Origin: Hydrogenophaga sp. | Lineage (GTDB): Bacteria; Pseudomonadota; Gammaproteobacteria; Burkholderiales; Burkholderiaceae_C | Assembly (NCBI RefSeq): GCF_019264445.1 | Contig: NZ_JAHVAB010000042.1 | Coordinates: forward strand, 1-62,770 | Length of the DNA: 62,770 nucleotides | Reading direction: 5' to 3' | Part shown: piece by piece, positions 1-10,900 of the stretch | Layout of the letters: each line of letters starts with the position of its first letter | How positions within the stretch are numbered: the stretch's first letter is position 1 | Program-made: the position numbers and the translations under genes | The notes under the pieces: model-generated | What the model saw: the letters and a program-made list of their open reading frames with translations, nothing else | Told to the model about the DNA's origin: nothing | Database searches by the model: none

Positions 1-700
1 CGTTGGGGCTGCCGGGCGTCTTGCCCTGCACGCCGCGCATGAGCTCGAACAGTGTGTGCAGCGCAATGGTTTCGGCAGCCGCCGGCACGCCCGAGAGGCC
101 CAGGCGCGTGGCCAGCGGGCCGCTGGCGGCCACACCTTTGCCGAGCCAGAAGTCCTGCGGGCGCAGCCACACGGTGTAGCCAAAGGTGGCCGCGTACTGC
201 AGCGCGCGCTGCAGCACCTGCACATTGACGATGGGCACCTCGGCCTGGCCAAAGCCGATGCAGCCGGACTCGGTGAGCTCGGCCATTTCGGTGAGCACCT
301 CGCCCTGCAGGCCACGCGTGAGTGCGCCCAGCGGGAACACCCGCGCCAGGTGCAGCTTCTCGGCGCGGAACTTGAGCATGTCCACCAGCCCCGGTTCGTC
401 GAGCACCGGGTCGGTGTCGGGCGGGCACACCAGCGAGGTGACGCCACCGGCCACGGCCGCGGCCATTTCGCTCTCCAGCATGCCGGCGTGTTCCTGGCCG
501 GGCTCGCGCAGGCGCACCGCCAGATCCACCAGCCCCGGCGCGACCACGCAGCCGGTGGCGTCGATGGTGCGGGCCGCGTGGAAGTCGGGTGCCACGTTGC
601 CGATGGCGATGATGCGGCCCGCGGCAATGGCCACGTCGGCGATCTCGTCGCGCCCGGTGGCCGGGTCCATGACGCGGCCGTTCTGAATCAGGATTTTCAC
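1..700 (-). CDS. pyrC: Non-catalytic dihydroorotase homologue (PyrC'/PyrX type), 3' end beyond window
   Basis: The 233 visible codons start at a GTG (VKILIQNGRVMDP) and follow the amidohydrolase fold of type I dihydroorotases, with GLVDL, LREPGQ and GGVTSLVCPP all recognisable. The metal site is missing. The usual HxH after GLVDL is Ala61-Val62-Arg63, the FSDDG region reads FGQAEVP, and the next His-containing motif reads WLRPQD. In Pseudomonas an inactive homologue of this kind (PyrC') is a structural partner of aspartate carbamoyltransferase. The pyrB gene lies immediately upstream, which fits the same job here: holding the ATCase complex together rather than closing the dihydroorotate ring. 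A true catalytic PyrC should then exist elsewhere in the genome. The C-terminal part is cut off by the window edge. Confidence 0.88.
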   Translation of the reverse strand, partial: MKILIQNGRVMDPATGRDEIADVAIAAGRIIAIGNVAPDFHAARTIDATGCVVAPGLVDLAVRLREPGQEHAGMLESEMAAAVAGGVTSLVCPPDTDPVLDEPGLVDMLKFRAEKLHLARVFPLGALTRGLQGEVLTEMAELTESGCIGFGQAEVPIVNVQVLQRALQYAATFGYTVWLRPQDFWLGKGVAASGPLATRLGLSGVPAAAETIALHTLFELMRGVQGKTPGSPN

Positions 701-720
701 GTTAGGTCCTCATAGGTTTC

Positions 721-793
721 GCCGCCGGGCCGCCCCACGGCGAAACGCGCCCCCTCGGGGGGCAGCGACCCGCGAAGCGGTGGAGCGTGGGGG
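721..793. repeat. REP-like GC-rich intergenic repeat, copy 1
   Basis: The spacer between pyrB and the pyrC-like gene contains GCCGGGCCGC followed by GCCCCCTCGGGGGGC and then a run ending in GTGGGGGTC. The C-run/G-run forms a strong hairpin. A related segment with the same order of blocks and the same orientation lies at 48442-48505. I infer a dispersed extragenic palindromic element; its function is unknown. Confidence 0.5.
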
Positions 794-1753
794 TCAAGCT
801 TCATTGCCGGCCACGATACCCATCACCGCCATGCGCACCGCGATGCCGTAGGTGACTTGCGGCAGGATCACGCTCTGCGGCCCGTCCACCACGGCCGAGT
901 CGATTTCCACACCCCGGTTGATCGGGCCCGGGTGCATGACGATGGCATCCGGTTTGGCCCAGCGCAGGCGCTCCGGCGTCAAGCCAAAGCTCTTGAAATA
1001 CTCCTGGCTGGACGGCAGCAGCGCGCCGCTCATGCGCTCGTTCTGCAAGCGCAGCGTGATCACCACGTCGCAGTCCTTGATGCCCTCTTCCAGGGTGTGG
1101 CACACGCGCACGCCCATGTGCGAGAGGTCGCTGGGCACCAGCGTGCGCGGGCCGACCACGCGCACGTCGGGGCAGCCCAGCGTGGTGAGGGCGTGGATGT
1201 CGGAGCGGGCCACGCGCGAGTGCAGCACGTCGCCGACGATGGCCACCGACAGCTTAGTGAAGTCGTGCTTGTAGTGGCGGATCGTGTACATGTCGAGCAG
1301 GCCCTGCGTGGGGTGCGCGTGGCGCCCGTCGCCGGCGTTGACCACGTGCACATGCGGCGCCACGTGTTGCGCGATCAGGTAGGGCGCGCCGCTCTCGCTG
1401 TGCCGCACGACGAAGATGTCGGCCGCCATCGCGCTCAGGTTGGCGATGGTGTCGAGCAGCGACTCGCCCTTGGCGGTGGAGCTGCGCGCGATGTCGAGGT
1501 TGATCACGTCGGCCGAGAGCCGCGTGGCCGCGATCTCGAAGGTGGTGCGCGTGCGTGTGCTGTTCTCGAAGAACAGGTTGAACACGCTCTTGCCGCGCAG
1601 CAGCGGCACTTTCTTCACCTCGCGGTTGCTCACGCTCACGAAGTTGGCGGCGGTGTCCAGGATCTGCGTGAGGATGTCGCGCGAGAGGCCTTCGGTGGAC
1701 AGCAGGTGAATGAGTTCACCGTTCTTGTTGAGCTGGGGGTTTCGGCGTTGCAC
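794..1753 (-). CDS. pyrB: Aspartate carbamoyltransferase catalytic subunit
   Basis: The 319-residue protein condenses carbamoyl phosphate with aspartate, the committed step of pyrimidine synthesis. The carbamoyl-phosphate loop is [13 protein letters not shown] near residue 60. The SSTAKGES loop, [19 protein letters not shown] and [12 protein letters not shown] are the other active-site segments of the family. The GTG start lies 2 bp after the pyrR stop, which points to coupled translation. No regulatory PyrI gene is seen. With the inactive dihydroorotase-like gene next downstream, this is most likely the class A dodecameric ATCase type. Confidence 0.97.
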   Translation of the reverse strand: MQRRNPQLNKNGELIHLLSTEGLSRDILTQILDTAANFVSVSNREVKKVPLLRGKSVFNLFFENSTRTRTTFEIAATRLSADVINLDIARSSTAKGESLLDTIANLSAMAADIFVVRHSESGAPYLIAQHVAPHVHVVNAGDGRHAHPTQGLLDMYTIRHYKHDFTKLSVAIVGDVLHSRVARSDIHALTTLGCPDVRVVGPRTLVPSDLSHMGVRVCHTLEEGIKDCDVVITLRLQNERMSGALLPSSQEYFKSFGLTPERLRWAKPDAIVMHPGPINRGVEIDSAVVDGPQSVILPQVTYGIAVRMAVMGIVAGNEA

Positions 1754-1755
1754 GG

Positions 1756-2280
1756 TCAGGCTTCCTTGGTTTCCAGCACGAAGCTCAGGCGGGCGGCTTC
1801 GTCGCGCGCGAGTTCGAGCGACTGGCCCGCCGGCAGCTCGACGCGCAAGGCGCAGACGTCGGCCTGGATCGGCAGCTCGCGCCCGCCCCGGTCCACCAGC
1901 ACCGCCAGGCGCACGCTGGCCGGGCGGCCGTAGTCGAAGAGTTCGTTGATCACCGCGCGCAGCGTGCGGCCGGTGTAGAGCACATCGTCGATCAGCAGCA
2001 CGTGCGCGCCGTTCACATCAAACGGCAGCGCGGTCTGCGCGCTGGCGGCCAGGCCACGCTGCGCGAAATCGTCGCGGTGCATGCTGGACGAGATCACACC
2101 AGCGGTGCCCGGGAGGCCGAGGTCGCGCTGCAGGCGCTCGGCGAGCCAGGCGCCGCCCGAGGTGATGCCCGCCAGCGACAGCGACACGGGGGAAGACGCC
2201 AGCAGCTGCTTCACGCCGCGCAGCAGCTCGCTGTACAGCGCCTCGGCATCGGGCAGGTGGGGGGACGACGGCAACGTCAA
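1756..2280 (-). CDS. pyrR: Bifunctional pyr regulatory protein / uracil phosphoribosyltransferase-like PyrR
   Basis: The 174-residue type I phosphoribosyltransferase has its PRPP-binding signature [16 protein letters not shown] near residues 95-110. Gram-positive PyrR is an RNA-binding attenuator with weak uracil phosphoribosyltransferase activity. In proteobacteria the gene commonly sits before pyrB, and its regulatory role is less certain. The start is a TTG whose first bases overlap the ruvX stop in a TTGA junction, so translation is probably coupled to ruvX. I see no obvious PyrR-type attenuator in the short spacers here. Confidence 0.9.
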   Translation of the reverse strand: MTLPSSPHLPDAEALYSELLRGVKQLLASSPVSLSLAGITSGGAWLAERLQRDLGLPGTAGVISSSMHRDDFAQRGLAASAQTALPFDVNGAHVLLIDDVLYTGRTLRAVINELFDYGRPASVRLAVLVDRGGRELPIQADVCALRVELPAGQSLELARDEAARLSFVLETKEA

Positions 2281-2765
2281 GGCAGGCTCCTCAAGAATTG
2301 TTCCAGGATGATGCAGGCCGACGCCGCGTCGGCGTCTTTGGCGCCCAGGCTGTGGGCTTCGGTGGTGCTGTAACGCTCGTCCACTTCAAACACCGGCAGG
2401 CCGTAGCGGCCCCGCAGCTGGCGCGCAAACTTCAGCGCCCGCGCGGTGTTCTCATGGGGCGCGCCATCGGGGTGGTACGGCACGCCGACCACCAGGGCAT
2501 CGGGCTGCCATTCTTTCAAACGCTGGGCGATCTGCGCGAAGCGCGCATCGCCCTCGGCGGCAATGGTGGCCTGCGGCGTGGCGCTGCGCGTGATGCGGTT
2601 GCCCGTGGCCACGCCGGTGCGCTTGAGGCCGAAATCAAATGCAAGAAACATCTGGCCAGCCACCGGGCCTTCAGGGCGGGCACCCTGCGGTGCGGCAACC
2701 GGTGTGGAGGCGGGGCGGGCGGGCTCCAGCACTATGCGTGACCCGCGTCGGGCGAGAGCATCCAC
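2277..2765 (-). CDS. ruvX: Putative pre-16S rRNA nuclease / RuvX-YqgF family protein
   Basis: This RNase H-fold protein of the YqgF family matures the 5' end of 16S rRNA in E. coli. The core begins at FLAFDFGLKRTGVA, whose Asp is the first catalytic acid, and continues with VVGVPYHPDG and VDERYSTTEA (second acid). The AKDADAASACIILEQFL tail is typical. The GTG start gives 162 residues, with about 38 residues ahead of the core and a 34-bp overlap with algH. A later in-frame ATG at Met39 would give the more usual short form, so the start is uncertain. The algH-ruvX-pyrR-pyrB order is common in beta- and gammaproteobacteria. Confidence 0.92.
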   Translation of the reverse strand: MDALARRGSRIVLEPARPASTPVAAPQGARPEGPVAGQMFLAFDFGLKRTGVATGNRITRSATPQATIAAEGDARFAQIAQRLKEWQPDALVVGVPYHPDGAPHENTARALKFARQLRGRYGLPVFEVDERYSTTEAHSLGAKDADAASACIILEQFLRSLP

Positions 2766-3319
2766 GGTTGCAGGCCCAGCAGCGCCATCGCGCGTTCGTA
2801 GCGCTCGGCCACGGGCGCATCGAAGATCAGGGAAGGGTCTGCCTCCACCGTGAGCCAGCTGTTCTCGGTGATTTCCGATTCAAGCTGGCCCTGCCCCCAC
2901 GAGGCATACCCCAGCGACACGAACACGCGGCGCGGACCCGCTCCCGAGGCCATGGCCTCCAGCACGTCCTTGGAAGTGGTCATTTCCAGGCCACCGGGAA
3001 TGGACAGGGTGGAGGCGTACACCGATTCGCCCTCGCCCGACACGGCGTCGTGCAGCACGAAGCCGCGCTCGGTCTGCACCGGACCGCCCTGGAACACGGG
3101 CAGCTCGTTGAGGTCGTCGCGGCCCATCGGCAGGTCGACCTTTTCAAACAGGCGGGGAAGAAGGATGTCGCTCGGCTTGTTGATCACCAGCCCCAGCGCG
3201 CCGCGCTCGCTGTGCTCGCACATGAAGACCACACTGCGGCCAAATAGCTCGTCGCTGAGGCCGGGCATCGCAATCAGGAAATGATTGGTCAGATTGATGG
3301 GGGCAAAATCAGCAGACAT
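2732..3319 (-). CDS. algH: YqgE/AlgH family protein
   Basis: This 195-residue cytoplasmic protein of the DUF179 family has an ATG start. It opens with NLTNHFLIAMPGLSDELFGRSVVFMCEH and continues through GALGLVINKP and VFQGGPV, the conserved family blocks. AlgH was named for an effect on alginate gene expression in Pseudomonas, but its biochemical activity is not established. It is the first gene of the algH-ruvX-pyrR-pyrB run. A TTAAAAT stretch about 10 nt upstream of the ATG could be the -10 element of a promoter with a very short leader. Confidence 0.93.
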   Translation of the reverse strand: MSADFAPINLTNHFLIAMPGLSDELFGRSVVFMCEHSERGALGLVINKPSDILLPRLFEKVDLPMGRDDLNELPVFQGGPVQTERGFVLHDAVSGEGESVYASTLSIPGGLEMTTSKDVLEAMASGAGPRRVFVSLGYASWGQGQLESEITENSWLTVEADPSLIFDAPVAERYERAMALLGLQPWMLSPDAGHA

Positions 3320-3383
3320 GGCGCGATTTTAAGCCGCCTACCCTGCCGGCTCTCATCGCGCAGGGGCAACCCCACGCTTGCTC

Positions 3384-4883
3384 ATGAACAGCTACGACAA
3401 AGGTCTGATGTGGTTTCGCCGCGACCTGCGGGCCGACGACAACGCAGCGCTTTACCACGCGCTCAAGGCATGCCGGCAGGTGTGGTGCGTGTTCGTGTTC
3501 GACACCGACATCCTGGACGACCTGCTGGTGCGCGGCCTGCGCCAGGACCGCCGCGTGGAGTTCATCCGCGAAGCGCTCGTGGAACTCGACGACAACCTGC
3601 GCGCGCTGGGGCGCGACAACGGTGCCGAGGGCGTGGGTCTGATCGTGCTGCACGCGTCGGCCACGCAAGCCATCCCGGCGCTGGCGCAAAAGCTCGGCGC
3701 CCAGGCGGTGTTTGCCAACCACGACGACGAGCCCGCCGCGCTGGCGCGCGATGCGAAGGTGTTTGGCGACCTGGCGCACGCCGGCATCCTGCTGCACAGC
3801 CACAAAGACCATGTGATCTTCGAGCGGCGCGAGGTGCTCACCCAGGCCGGGCATCCGTTTGGCGTTTTCACGCCTTACAAGAACGCCTGGCTCAAGGCGA
3901 TCACGCCCTTTCACCTGAAGGCCTACCCGGTGGCCAGGTACGCCGCGCACCTGGCCGGGGTGCCGGCCGAACATGCGGTGGCCGTGCCCACGCTCGCAGC
4001 CATCGGGTTCGAGCCCTCCAACCTGTCGCAGCTCGCGCTGCCCACCGGCGCCAGCGGCGCGCACCAGCTGTTTGACGATTTCGTCGAGCGCATCGACCGC
4101 TACGACGAAGCGCGCAACTTTCCCGCCGTGAAAGGGCCGAGCTACCTCAGCGCCCATCTGCGCTTTGGCACCATCTCGATCCGGCACCTCGCCTCGGTCG
4201 CCTACCAGATGCACCTGCAGGGCATCGCGGGCGCCAGCACCTGGTTGTCGGAACTGATCTGGCGCGACTTCTACCACCAGGTGCTGGCCAATTTTCCGCA
4301 CGTGGTGGAGAAGGCTTTCAAGGCCGAGTACGACGCCATCAAGTTCGAGCACGGCAAGCACGCCAAGGAGCTGTTTGCCGCCTGGTGCGAGGGACGCACC
4401 GGCTTCCCCCTGGTCGACGCGGCCATGGCACAGATCAACCAGACCGGCTACATGCACAACCGCCTGCGCATGGTGGTGGCCAGCTTCCTGGTGAAAGACC
4501 TCGGCATCCACTGGCAATGGGGTGAGCGTTACTTTGCCGACCACCTGATCGACTTCGATCTCGCGGCCAACAACGGGGGCTGGCAATGGGCCAGTTCCAG
4601 CGGCTGCGATGCGCAACCCTGGTTCCGCATCTTCAACCCGGTGACGCAGAGTGAAAAGTTCGACCCCAGCGGCAAGTTCATTCGCCGCTACCTGCCGCAA
4701 CTCGCCAGCCTGCCCGACGCCGCCATCCACGCACCCTGGAAGGCCAACGCGATCGAGCTGGCCGCCGCCGGCGTGGTGCCGGGCGAGACCTACGCCCTGC
4801 CCATCGTGGACCATGCCGAGGCGCGCGAGCGCACGCTGCTGCGGTACGCGGTGGTGAAGCAACCCGGCAAGACGCCGGGCTGA
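3384..4883 (+). CDS. phrB: Deoxyribodipyrimidine photo-lyase
   Basis: The protein is 499 residues from the ATG at 3384; a TTG two codons earlier is less likely. It repairs cyclobutane pyrimidine dimers with blue light and FAD. The N-terminal antenna domain begins LMWFRRDLRADDN. The C-terminal FAD domain holds GYMHNRLRMVVASFLVKDL and the WQWASSSGCDAQPWFRIFNP block that defines class I CPD photolyases. It is transcribed divergently from algH and convergently with pilL, 18 bp from the pilL stop. A small CCCGGC/GCCGGG hairpin at 4863-4879 overlaps its 3' end, but no T-tract follows. Confidence 0.95.
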   Translation: MNSYDKGLMWFRRDLRADDNAALYHALKACRQVWCVFVFDTDILDDLLVRGLRQDRRVEFIREALVELDDNLRALGRDNGAEGVGLIVLHASATQAIPALAQKLGAQAVFANHDDEPAALARDAKVFGDLAHAGILLHSHKDHVIFERREVLTQAGHPFGVFTPYKNAWLKAITPFHLKAYPVARYAAHLAGVPAEHAVAVPTLAAIGFEPSNLSQLALPTGASGAHQLFDDFVERIDRYDEARNFPAVKGPSYLSAHLRFGTISIRHLASVAYQMHLQGIAGASTWLSELIWRDFYHQVLANFPHVVEKAFKAEYDAIKFEHGKHAKELFAAWCEGRTGFPLVDAAMAQINQTGYMHNRLRMVVASFLVKDLGIHWQWGERYFADHLIDFDLAANNGGWQWASSSGCDAQPWFRIFNPVTQSEKFDPSGKFIRRYLPQLASLPDAAIHAPWKANAIELAAAGVVPGETYALPIVDHAEARERTLLRYAVVKQPGKTPG

Positions 4884-4901
4884 CACCCCGCTGCGTCGAA
4901 C

Positions 4902-7900
4902 TCAGGCCTCGGCAGCCGCCTTGGCGTAGTGACCGATGAGGGCGAGCAGCTCGTCTTCCGAGTAGGGCTTGCCCAGGTAGTGGTCCACGCCGAGCTCGCG
5001 CGCGTGCTCGCGGTGCTTCTCCGCGATGCGCGAGGTGATCATGATCACCGGCAGGTCGGACAGGCGCACGTCGCTGCGGATGTTGCGCACCAGATCGAAG
5101 CCGTCCATGCGCGGCATTTCGATGTCGGACAACACCACGGTCGGCCGCTCGGCCTGCAGTTTCTCCAGCGCCTGCAAGCCGTCGGCCGCCAGCGTCACGC
5201 GGTAGCCCTCGCGCTGCAGCAGGCGCTGCGTGACGCGGCGCACGGTGATGGAGTCGTCCACCACCAGCACCAGCGGCACGGCATTGACCTCAACGGCGGT
5301 GGGCGCCAGCGCATCGCCCGACGCACCGGCTTGCGGCGCGGCCGCGCGCTGCTGCGCCACCCACTCAGGCACCTGCGCGCCATACACCGTGGCCAGGGCC
5401 ACCGGGTTGTAAATCAGCGCCACAGCGCCCGACGCCAGCACCGACATGCCCGCCAGGCCCGGCAAGCGCGAGAGCTGCGCGCCCAGGTTCTTGACCACGA
5501 CTTCCTGGTTGCCCAGCACTTCGTCCACGTGCAGCGCCACACGCTGCGCCGCGCTTCGGAAGATCACCACCGCCTTGGTGCGGCCCTGGGTTTCACTGGA
5601 ATGGGTGGATGACTGCAACAGCGCACCCGACCAGTAGAAAGGCACCTCTTCGCCAGCGACGTTGAGGTGGCCGCTGGCATAGGCCTTGGCCAGTTCGTCG
5701 TCGCTCAAGCGGCGAACCACTTCGACCAGGTTGGAGGGCACGCCCACCGTGAGCGATCCCGCGCGCAGCATCACCACCTGCGTCACCGCCGTGGTGAGCG
5801 GCAGCACGAGTTTGAAACTGCTGCCCTGGCCCGCCTGGGTGGCGGTCTCGATGCGGCCACCGAGTGCCACCACGTCGCTGCGCACCACGTCCATGCCGAT
5901 GCCACGGCCCGCGAGCTCCGAGACTTCGCGCGCCGTGCTCAGTCCCGGCTCGAACACCAGCTGCGCAGCCTCTTCGTCGCTCAGCTGGGCACCGGGCTCG
6001 ATCAGCCCTTGTGCCACGCCTTTTTCGCGCAAACGCACAAGATCCAGGCCCGCGCCGTCGTCGGTGAACACCAGCGACACGTCGTTGAGCTCATGGCCCA
6101 GCACGATCTCGATCTGACCTTCGGCTGGTTTGCCCGCCTGCTGACGCGCCTGCGGCGCTTCAATGCCGTGCACGACGCTGTTGCGCAGCAAGTGCTCGAA
6201 CGCACCGGTCATGCGGTCCAGCACGCCGCGGTCCATTTCGATGTTGCCGCCGGTGATGTCCAGCCGCACCTGCTTGCCGGTTTCCTTCGACGCCTGGCGC
6301 ACCACGCGGTACAGGCGCTCGGAGATGCCTTCGAATTCCACCATGCGCGTGCGCAGCAGGTCGCGCTGCAGCTCGCGCGTCTGGCGCGCCTGAGCCACCA
6401 GACTGTCTTCGGTCGCCTCCACGGCGCGCTGCAGGTTGCGCTGCACGGTGGCCACGTCGTTGACCGACTCGGCCATCATGCGGGTGAGTTCCTGCACGCG
6501 GGTGAAGCGGTCGAACTCGAGTGGGTCGAACGACTGGTCGGCGTCGCGCGCCTGCGCCAGTCGCGACTGCATCTGCGTCTCGGCCTGCAACTCGATGTCG
6601 CGCAGCTGGCCGCGCAGGCGGTCCAGGTTGCCCGTGAGGTCTTTCAGCGAGCCGCGCAGGGTGACGAGCTCGGACTCCATGCGCGAGCGCGTGATCATGA
6701 CTTCACCGGTCTGGTTGACCAGGCGGTCCAGCAGTTCGGGGCGAACGCGCACGGCGGCACCCGCGCGCGCCTGCAACAAGGTGGGGGCCTGCGGCAAGGT
6801 GATGCCCGTGAGGCCGCCGGTATCGCTGGCCACCGCATCGGGCGCCACGGCAGCGGCAACTTCGGGTGCGGCCTGCAAGGGCGCAGGTTCCGGTGCGGGC
6901 TGGACGATCTCGACAATCTCGGCGTCGGCGTGGCGCAGTTGCTCGAAGCGCGCGCTGATGGCGTCGAAGGCGGCTTGCAACGGTTCCAGGTCGGCACCGC
7001 GCTGCAGGTCGGAGCCCAGCCGCTCGGCGGAGGTTTCCATGCGGTGCGCCATTTCGCCCAGTCGCAGCGCGCCCGCCAGGCGGGCACTGCCCTTGAGCGT
7101 GTGCAGATTGCGCAGCACCTCGGCGCGCGCGCTGGCGTTGTCCGGGCGCGCCACCCACTGGCGCAAGGCGCCGCCCAGCTGGGGCATCAGCTCCTGGGCT
7201 TCTTCGGCAAAGATGGGGAAAAGGTCGACGTCGACGGTGTCCATCGCGTCGATGTCGTCGTCGATGTCCTGCACGGCGCCCTGGTGCACACGGCTCGTGT
7301 CGGCATGCGGGGCGGTGAAGCTGGGCGCGGGCTCGGTGCGCCCGGGCACTTCAAAGCCGGTCAGGGCCAGCACGGGCGCCTCGTCGGCCTGCGGCTGCGC
7401 GTGCGGCACGGGTTCGGGATCCAACTCGGGCGCAGCGGCTGCGGCATCCTCCTGCGCAGGCGCATCCGCATCGAGTGAGGTGTCCGGCAGCTCAGGCTGC
7501 GGGTCGTGCACGACACGGTACAGCGCATCCATCAACTCGGGATGGGGGTCTTTCAGGAAACCGGCGGCGAACTGGTGCAGCAGCCGGCGGATGTCGTCTG
7601 ACGCTTCAACGAACAGTTGCGCCTGCTCGGCGGTGGCTGGCTGGCCGGCCTGCTGGTGCCGGCTGACCGATTCGATCGCGTGCTCCAGCGCCCGCGCGAT
7701 ATCGGACAACGGCTGGAACCCGACCGTGGCCGAACTGCCCGCCAGCGAATGCGCCAGCGCCTCGGCCTGCTCGGGCACAGGCTCGTGGCGCTCCAGCGCC
7801 CACTCCGCCAGCACCGTGCTCAAACGGCGCGACCATTCGTCGGCTTCGTTGAGGTACACGTTGTAGAGCTTGATGCCGATGCGCAGCGGGCCGATGACCT

Positions 7901-10900
7901 TCGTCTGTTCGTCCGGCAGGCTCTCGACCTCGGGCACGTCGACAGGCTCCACGGATTGCACCACCTCCAGGGCGACGGAGGCAGGTGCCTCGTCTTCCTG
8001 GGCCTGGTCTTCCTGGGCCTGTTCTTCCTGGGCATCGTCTGCCTTGACTTCGGAATCCGCCACCTCGGGTTGCACGACCTCCGGCTCCACGAGCTCGGTG
8101 CTCGCGTGGCTCGGGCTAACGTCGTCCGGCCCATCGTGAGGGGTCTCAAGGACGGGCAGCGCATCGGTGGCCTGGGGCAGCAAGGCCGCACCCGCCGCGG
8201 ATTGCGCGCTGGTCGACAAGGCGGCGAGGCTGCCGAAATCGATGTCGGCGAGCAAGGCTTCACCGCTGGGTGGTGTGTGATCCGGCTCGCCCAGCTCGCT
8301 GGACTGCTCAAGGGCGTTCGTGGGCGCGAAGTCTTCGACGGGCGCTTCGTTCACCAGAGCTGCCGGGGCGGCGGCAGCGGCAGCGGCTGCGGCAGAAACG
8401 GCTTCGAGGTTCAGATCGAACGTCGGCTCGGCCACAGCCTCTTGCGGGTCTGTGGATTCGGCGGGCGCGATCGCGTCTGGCAGGGAGACCTCGGCCGCCG
8501 CCGCGACCGGCACGCTGTGCGGCGCGCCGGGGGATGCCAGCGGCAGGTGCACGCCCTGCTCGCGCAAGGCCTCGGCACTGGCGCGAAAAGGCTGCGAGCG
8601 CCAGCCCGATTCCTGGCGTGCCGTGATGTCGTCCACCCAGCGACCGAATGCGGTCATGGCCTCACCCGCCAGGGCGAGAAGCTCCGAGCTGGCGGGGCGC
8701 TGTTCAGCCAGCACGGTATTGAGCAATTGCTCCATGGCCCATGCGGCTTCGCCGAACTCGTCCAGGCCCACCATGCGCGAGCTGCCCTTGAGGGTGTGGA
8801 ACGCCCGGCGCAAGGTGGTGAGGTGTTCAAGATCGCCCGGATGCTCCCGCAGGTGGGACACGGCCTCCAGGCCATTGGCGACCACTTCGCGGGCTTCTTC
8901 CAGGAAGATGTCCAGCAGATCGTCTTCGTCGTTGTCGTGCGCGTCGTCCTCGCTCAACGCCTCGGGCGCGGACGGCTGCCCTGCCACCGACGATTCAGAC
9001 AGCCCCATCAGGGCTTGTGCACCAGCGACGGCGTCGTCCTTCACCACGGCCTCGGCCGCTTCGCGCGCGGCACGCGCCACGCCAGACTGCTCGGCCAGCG
9101 ACGCCTGATCGGCCAGCGAATCGAGCTGTTCGCTCAGGTCCACCAGACTCAGGCCGCCCTGCACGCCATCCACCACGCGCTGCACGCCATCGCTGATGGC
9201 CTGGGCTTCGGCACGCGCAGGCTGGTCCAGCTCGCTGGCACCCAGGGTGCGGCCCATCAGCGGCAGCAACTCGCCCTTGTCGTCGTCAAACACAAACAGC
9301 TTCTTGGCCAGCGCGGGCTGGTAGTTGAGCATGTCCACCAGGAAGCTCAACGCACTGAGGTTGTTGCCCAGTTGCTGGAACGTGCCTGCCTCGCGGGCCA
9401 TGGCCTCGTCCACTTCGGTGTCGAGAATCTGCTCGACGGTGGTGCGCATGCGGACCACCGTGTGCACCGCCTGATCCAGACCGAGCACGGAAAGCACGCC
9501 GCGCATCTGCGCCAGCTGGGATGCAGCCACGTGCAGCCCGGATTTTTCCTGTGGCGCACGGAAGAACTGGTCGAGTGATTTCTCCACCTCGCCCAGCGAG
9601 ACCTTGAGTTCGCCCACCACGCTGCCCATGGTCTGGCGGTCGCTCACACGCCGGTAGAGGTGCTCCATCCAGGCTTCCAGCGGCTGCGCGGGCTGGCCTG
9701 CGAGCACCCCTTCGAGCCGCTCGGCCAACGCCAGGGTGCGCTCGGTCAGTTCAGGCGCGCTGGGGTCGAAATCTTCAAAGGCGGCTTCGAGGTACAGGGT
9801 GGTGGTGGCCACTTCCATCGCCAGTTCGGCGCGCACGCCGCCGGCTTCATGCACCGCCTGATCGGCGGCTTTCACCAGCGCCTGGGCCAGCACGGTGCTG
9901 GCGGGGTGCAGCTTCAACAACGAATCGCCAATCAAGCTGAATTGATCAGCCACCTGGCGGCTGCGACTGGCGTCACCGCCCGCGTACAGCGACCAGACTT
10001 CCTTGGCGGCATGGATGCGCTTGCGTGCCTGCGCCAGCACCGCCGGGTCGTAGCGACCCAGCGTGGCCTGGTGGTAGTCCACAGGCGGGAGCCTGCCCAG
10101 GCCGAAGGCCTCGCGCACCGCCGCCAAGTGCGGCGTGGTGCTTGCAGAGACCGCAGCGGGCTGGGCACAGAAAAACAGCAGGTCGTGCAGCAGCGTCTCC
10201 GACACCTGCGGCTTGTTCTGCGTGAGGTTGACCAACTGCAGCAGGATGCGGGAGGTGGCCCGTTTGACGAAGACGTCGGGCGGCAGCAGACGGTGCGCCA
10301 CCGCCTCGAAATAAGCGGCAGACACCCGCCAGAACGTGCGCACACGCACGTCTGTGGCGCCGGCAGAGAGCCCGCCACACAGCTTGGACAGCTGCTGGGC
10401 AGCGGCGGCACTCTGCGTCTTGACCACCAGGAGCACCAGGCGATCGAACAGCGAGCGGATCGCTGCGTTGCAGGCCAGCGGTGTCGCGTCGGCAGCGGCC
10501 GCCATGTCTTTGCCACGGTGTTCGAAAGGCCACAGGTCGGCCGGGTGCACGCGCTCGGCCGCAGCGAGCTCCTGCACGTCGCGGTACTGCGCAAACAGGG
10601 CCACAGGCTGCACCGGCTTGTTGTTGAGCACCGCCTCCAGGTACTCGATCAAGGCGAAGCTGGCGCGCTCGACCTTGCCTGCGGCCTCTTCGGTGCAGGT
10701 ATTGGGACGCTGCACAAACCGCTGGACCGCCGCCTCCATGGCTCGCAGCACTTGGGCAGGCGCGCCCAGACCCACCATCTCAAGAGCGCCCACCGCCTGA
10801 TGCAGCTGCTGGCGCGCCAGGCGCAGCGAACCAGGATCGACCGCCTCGAGGTCGTTGTTGCGGGATTGTTCGGTCTCCCGCACAAAACGCTTGATGGCCT

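Noticed and set aside
4863..4879. CCCGGC/GCCGGG hairpin at the end of phrB as a terminator
   Set aside because: It is inside the coding end and has no T-tract; at most a weak transcription pause.
5667..9578. Long plus-strand open frames opposite pilL
   Set aside because: pilL has well-ordered Hpt, kinase, CheW and receiver domains; the opposite frames have none and no ribosome binding sites.
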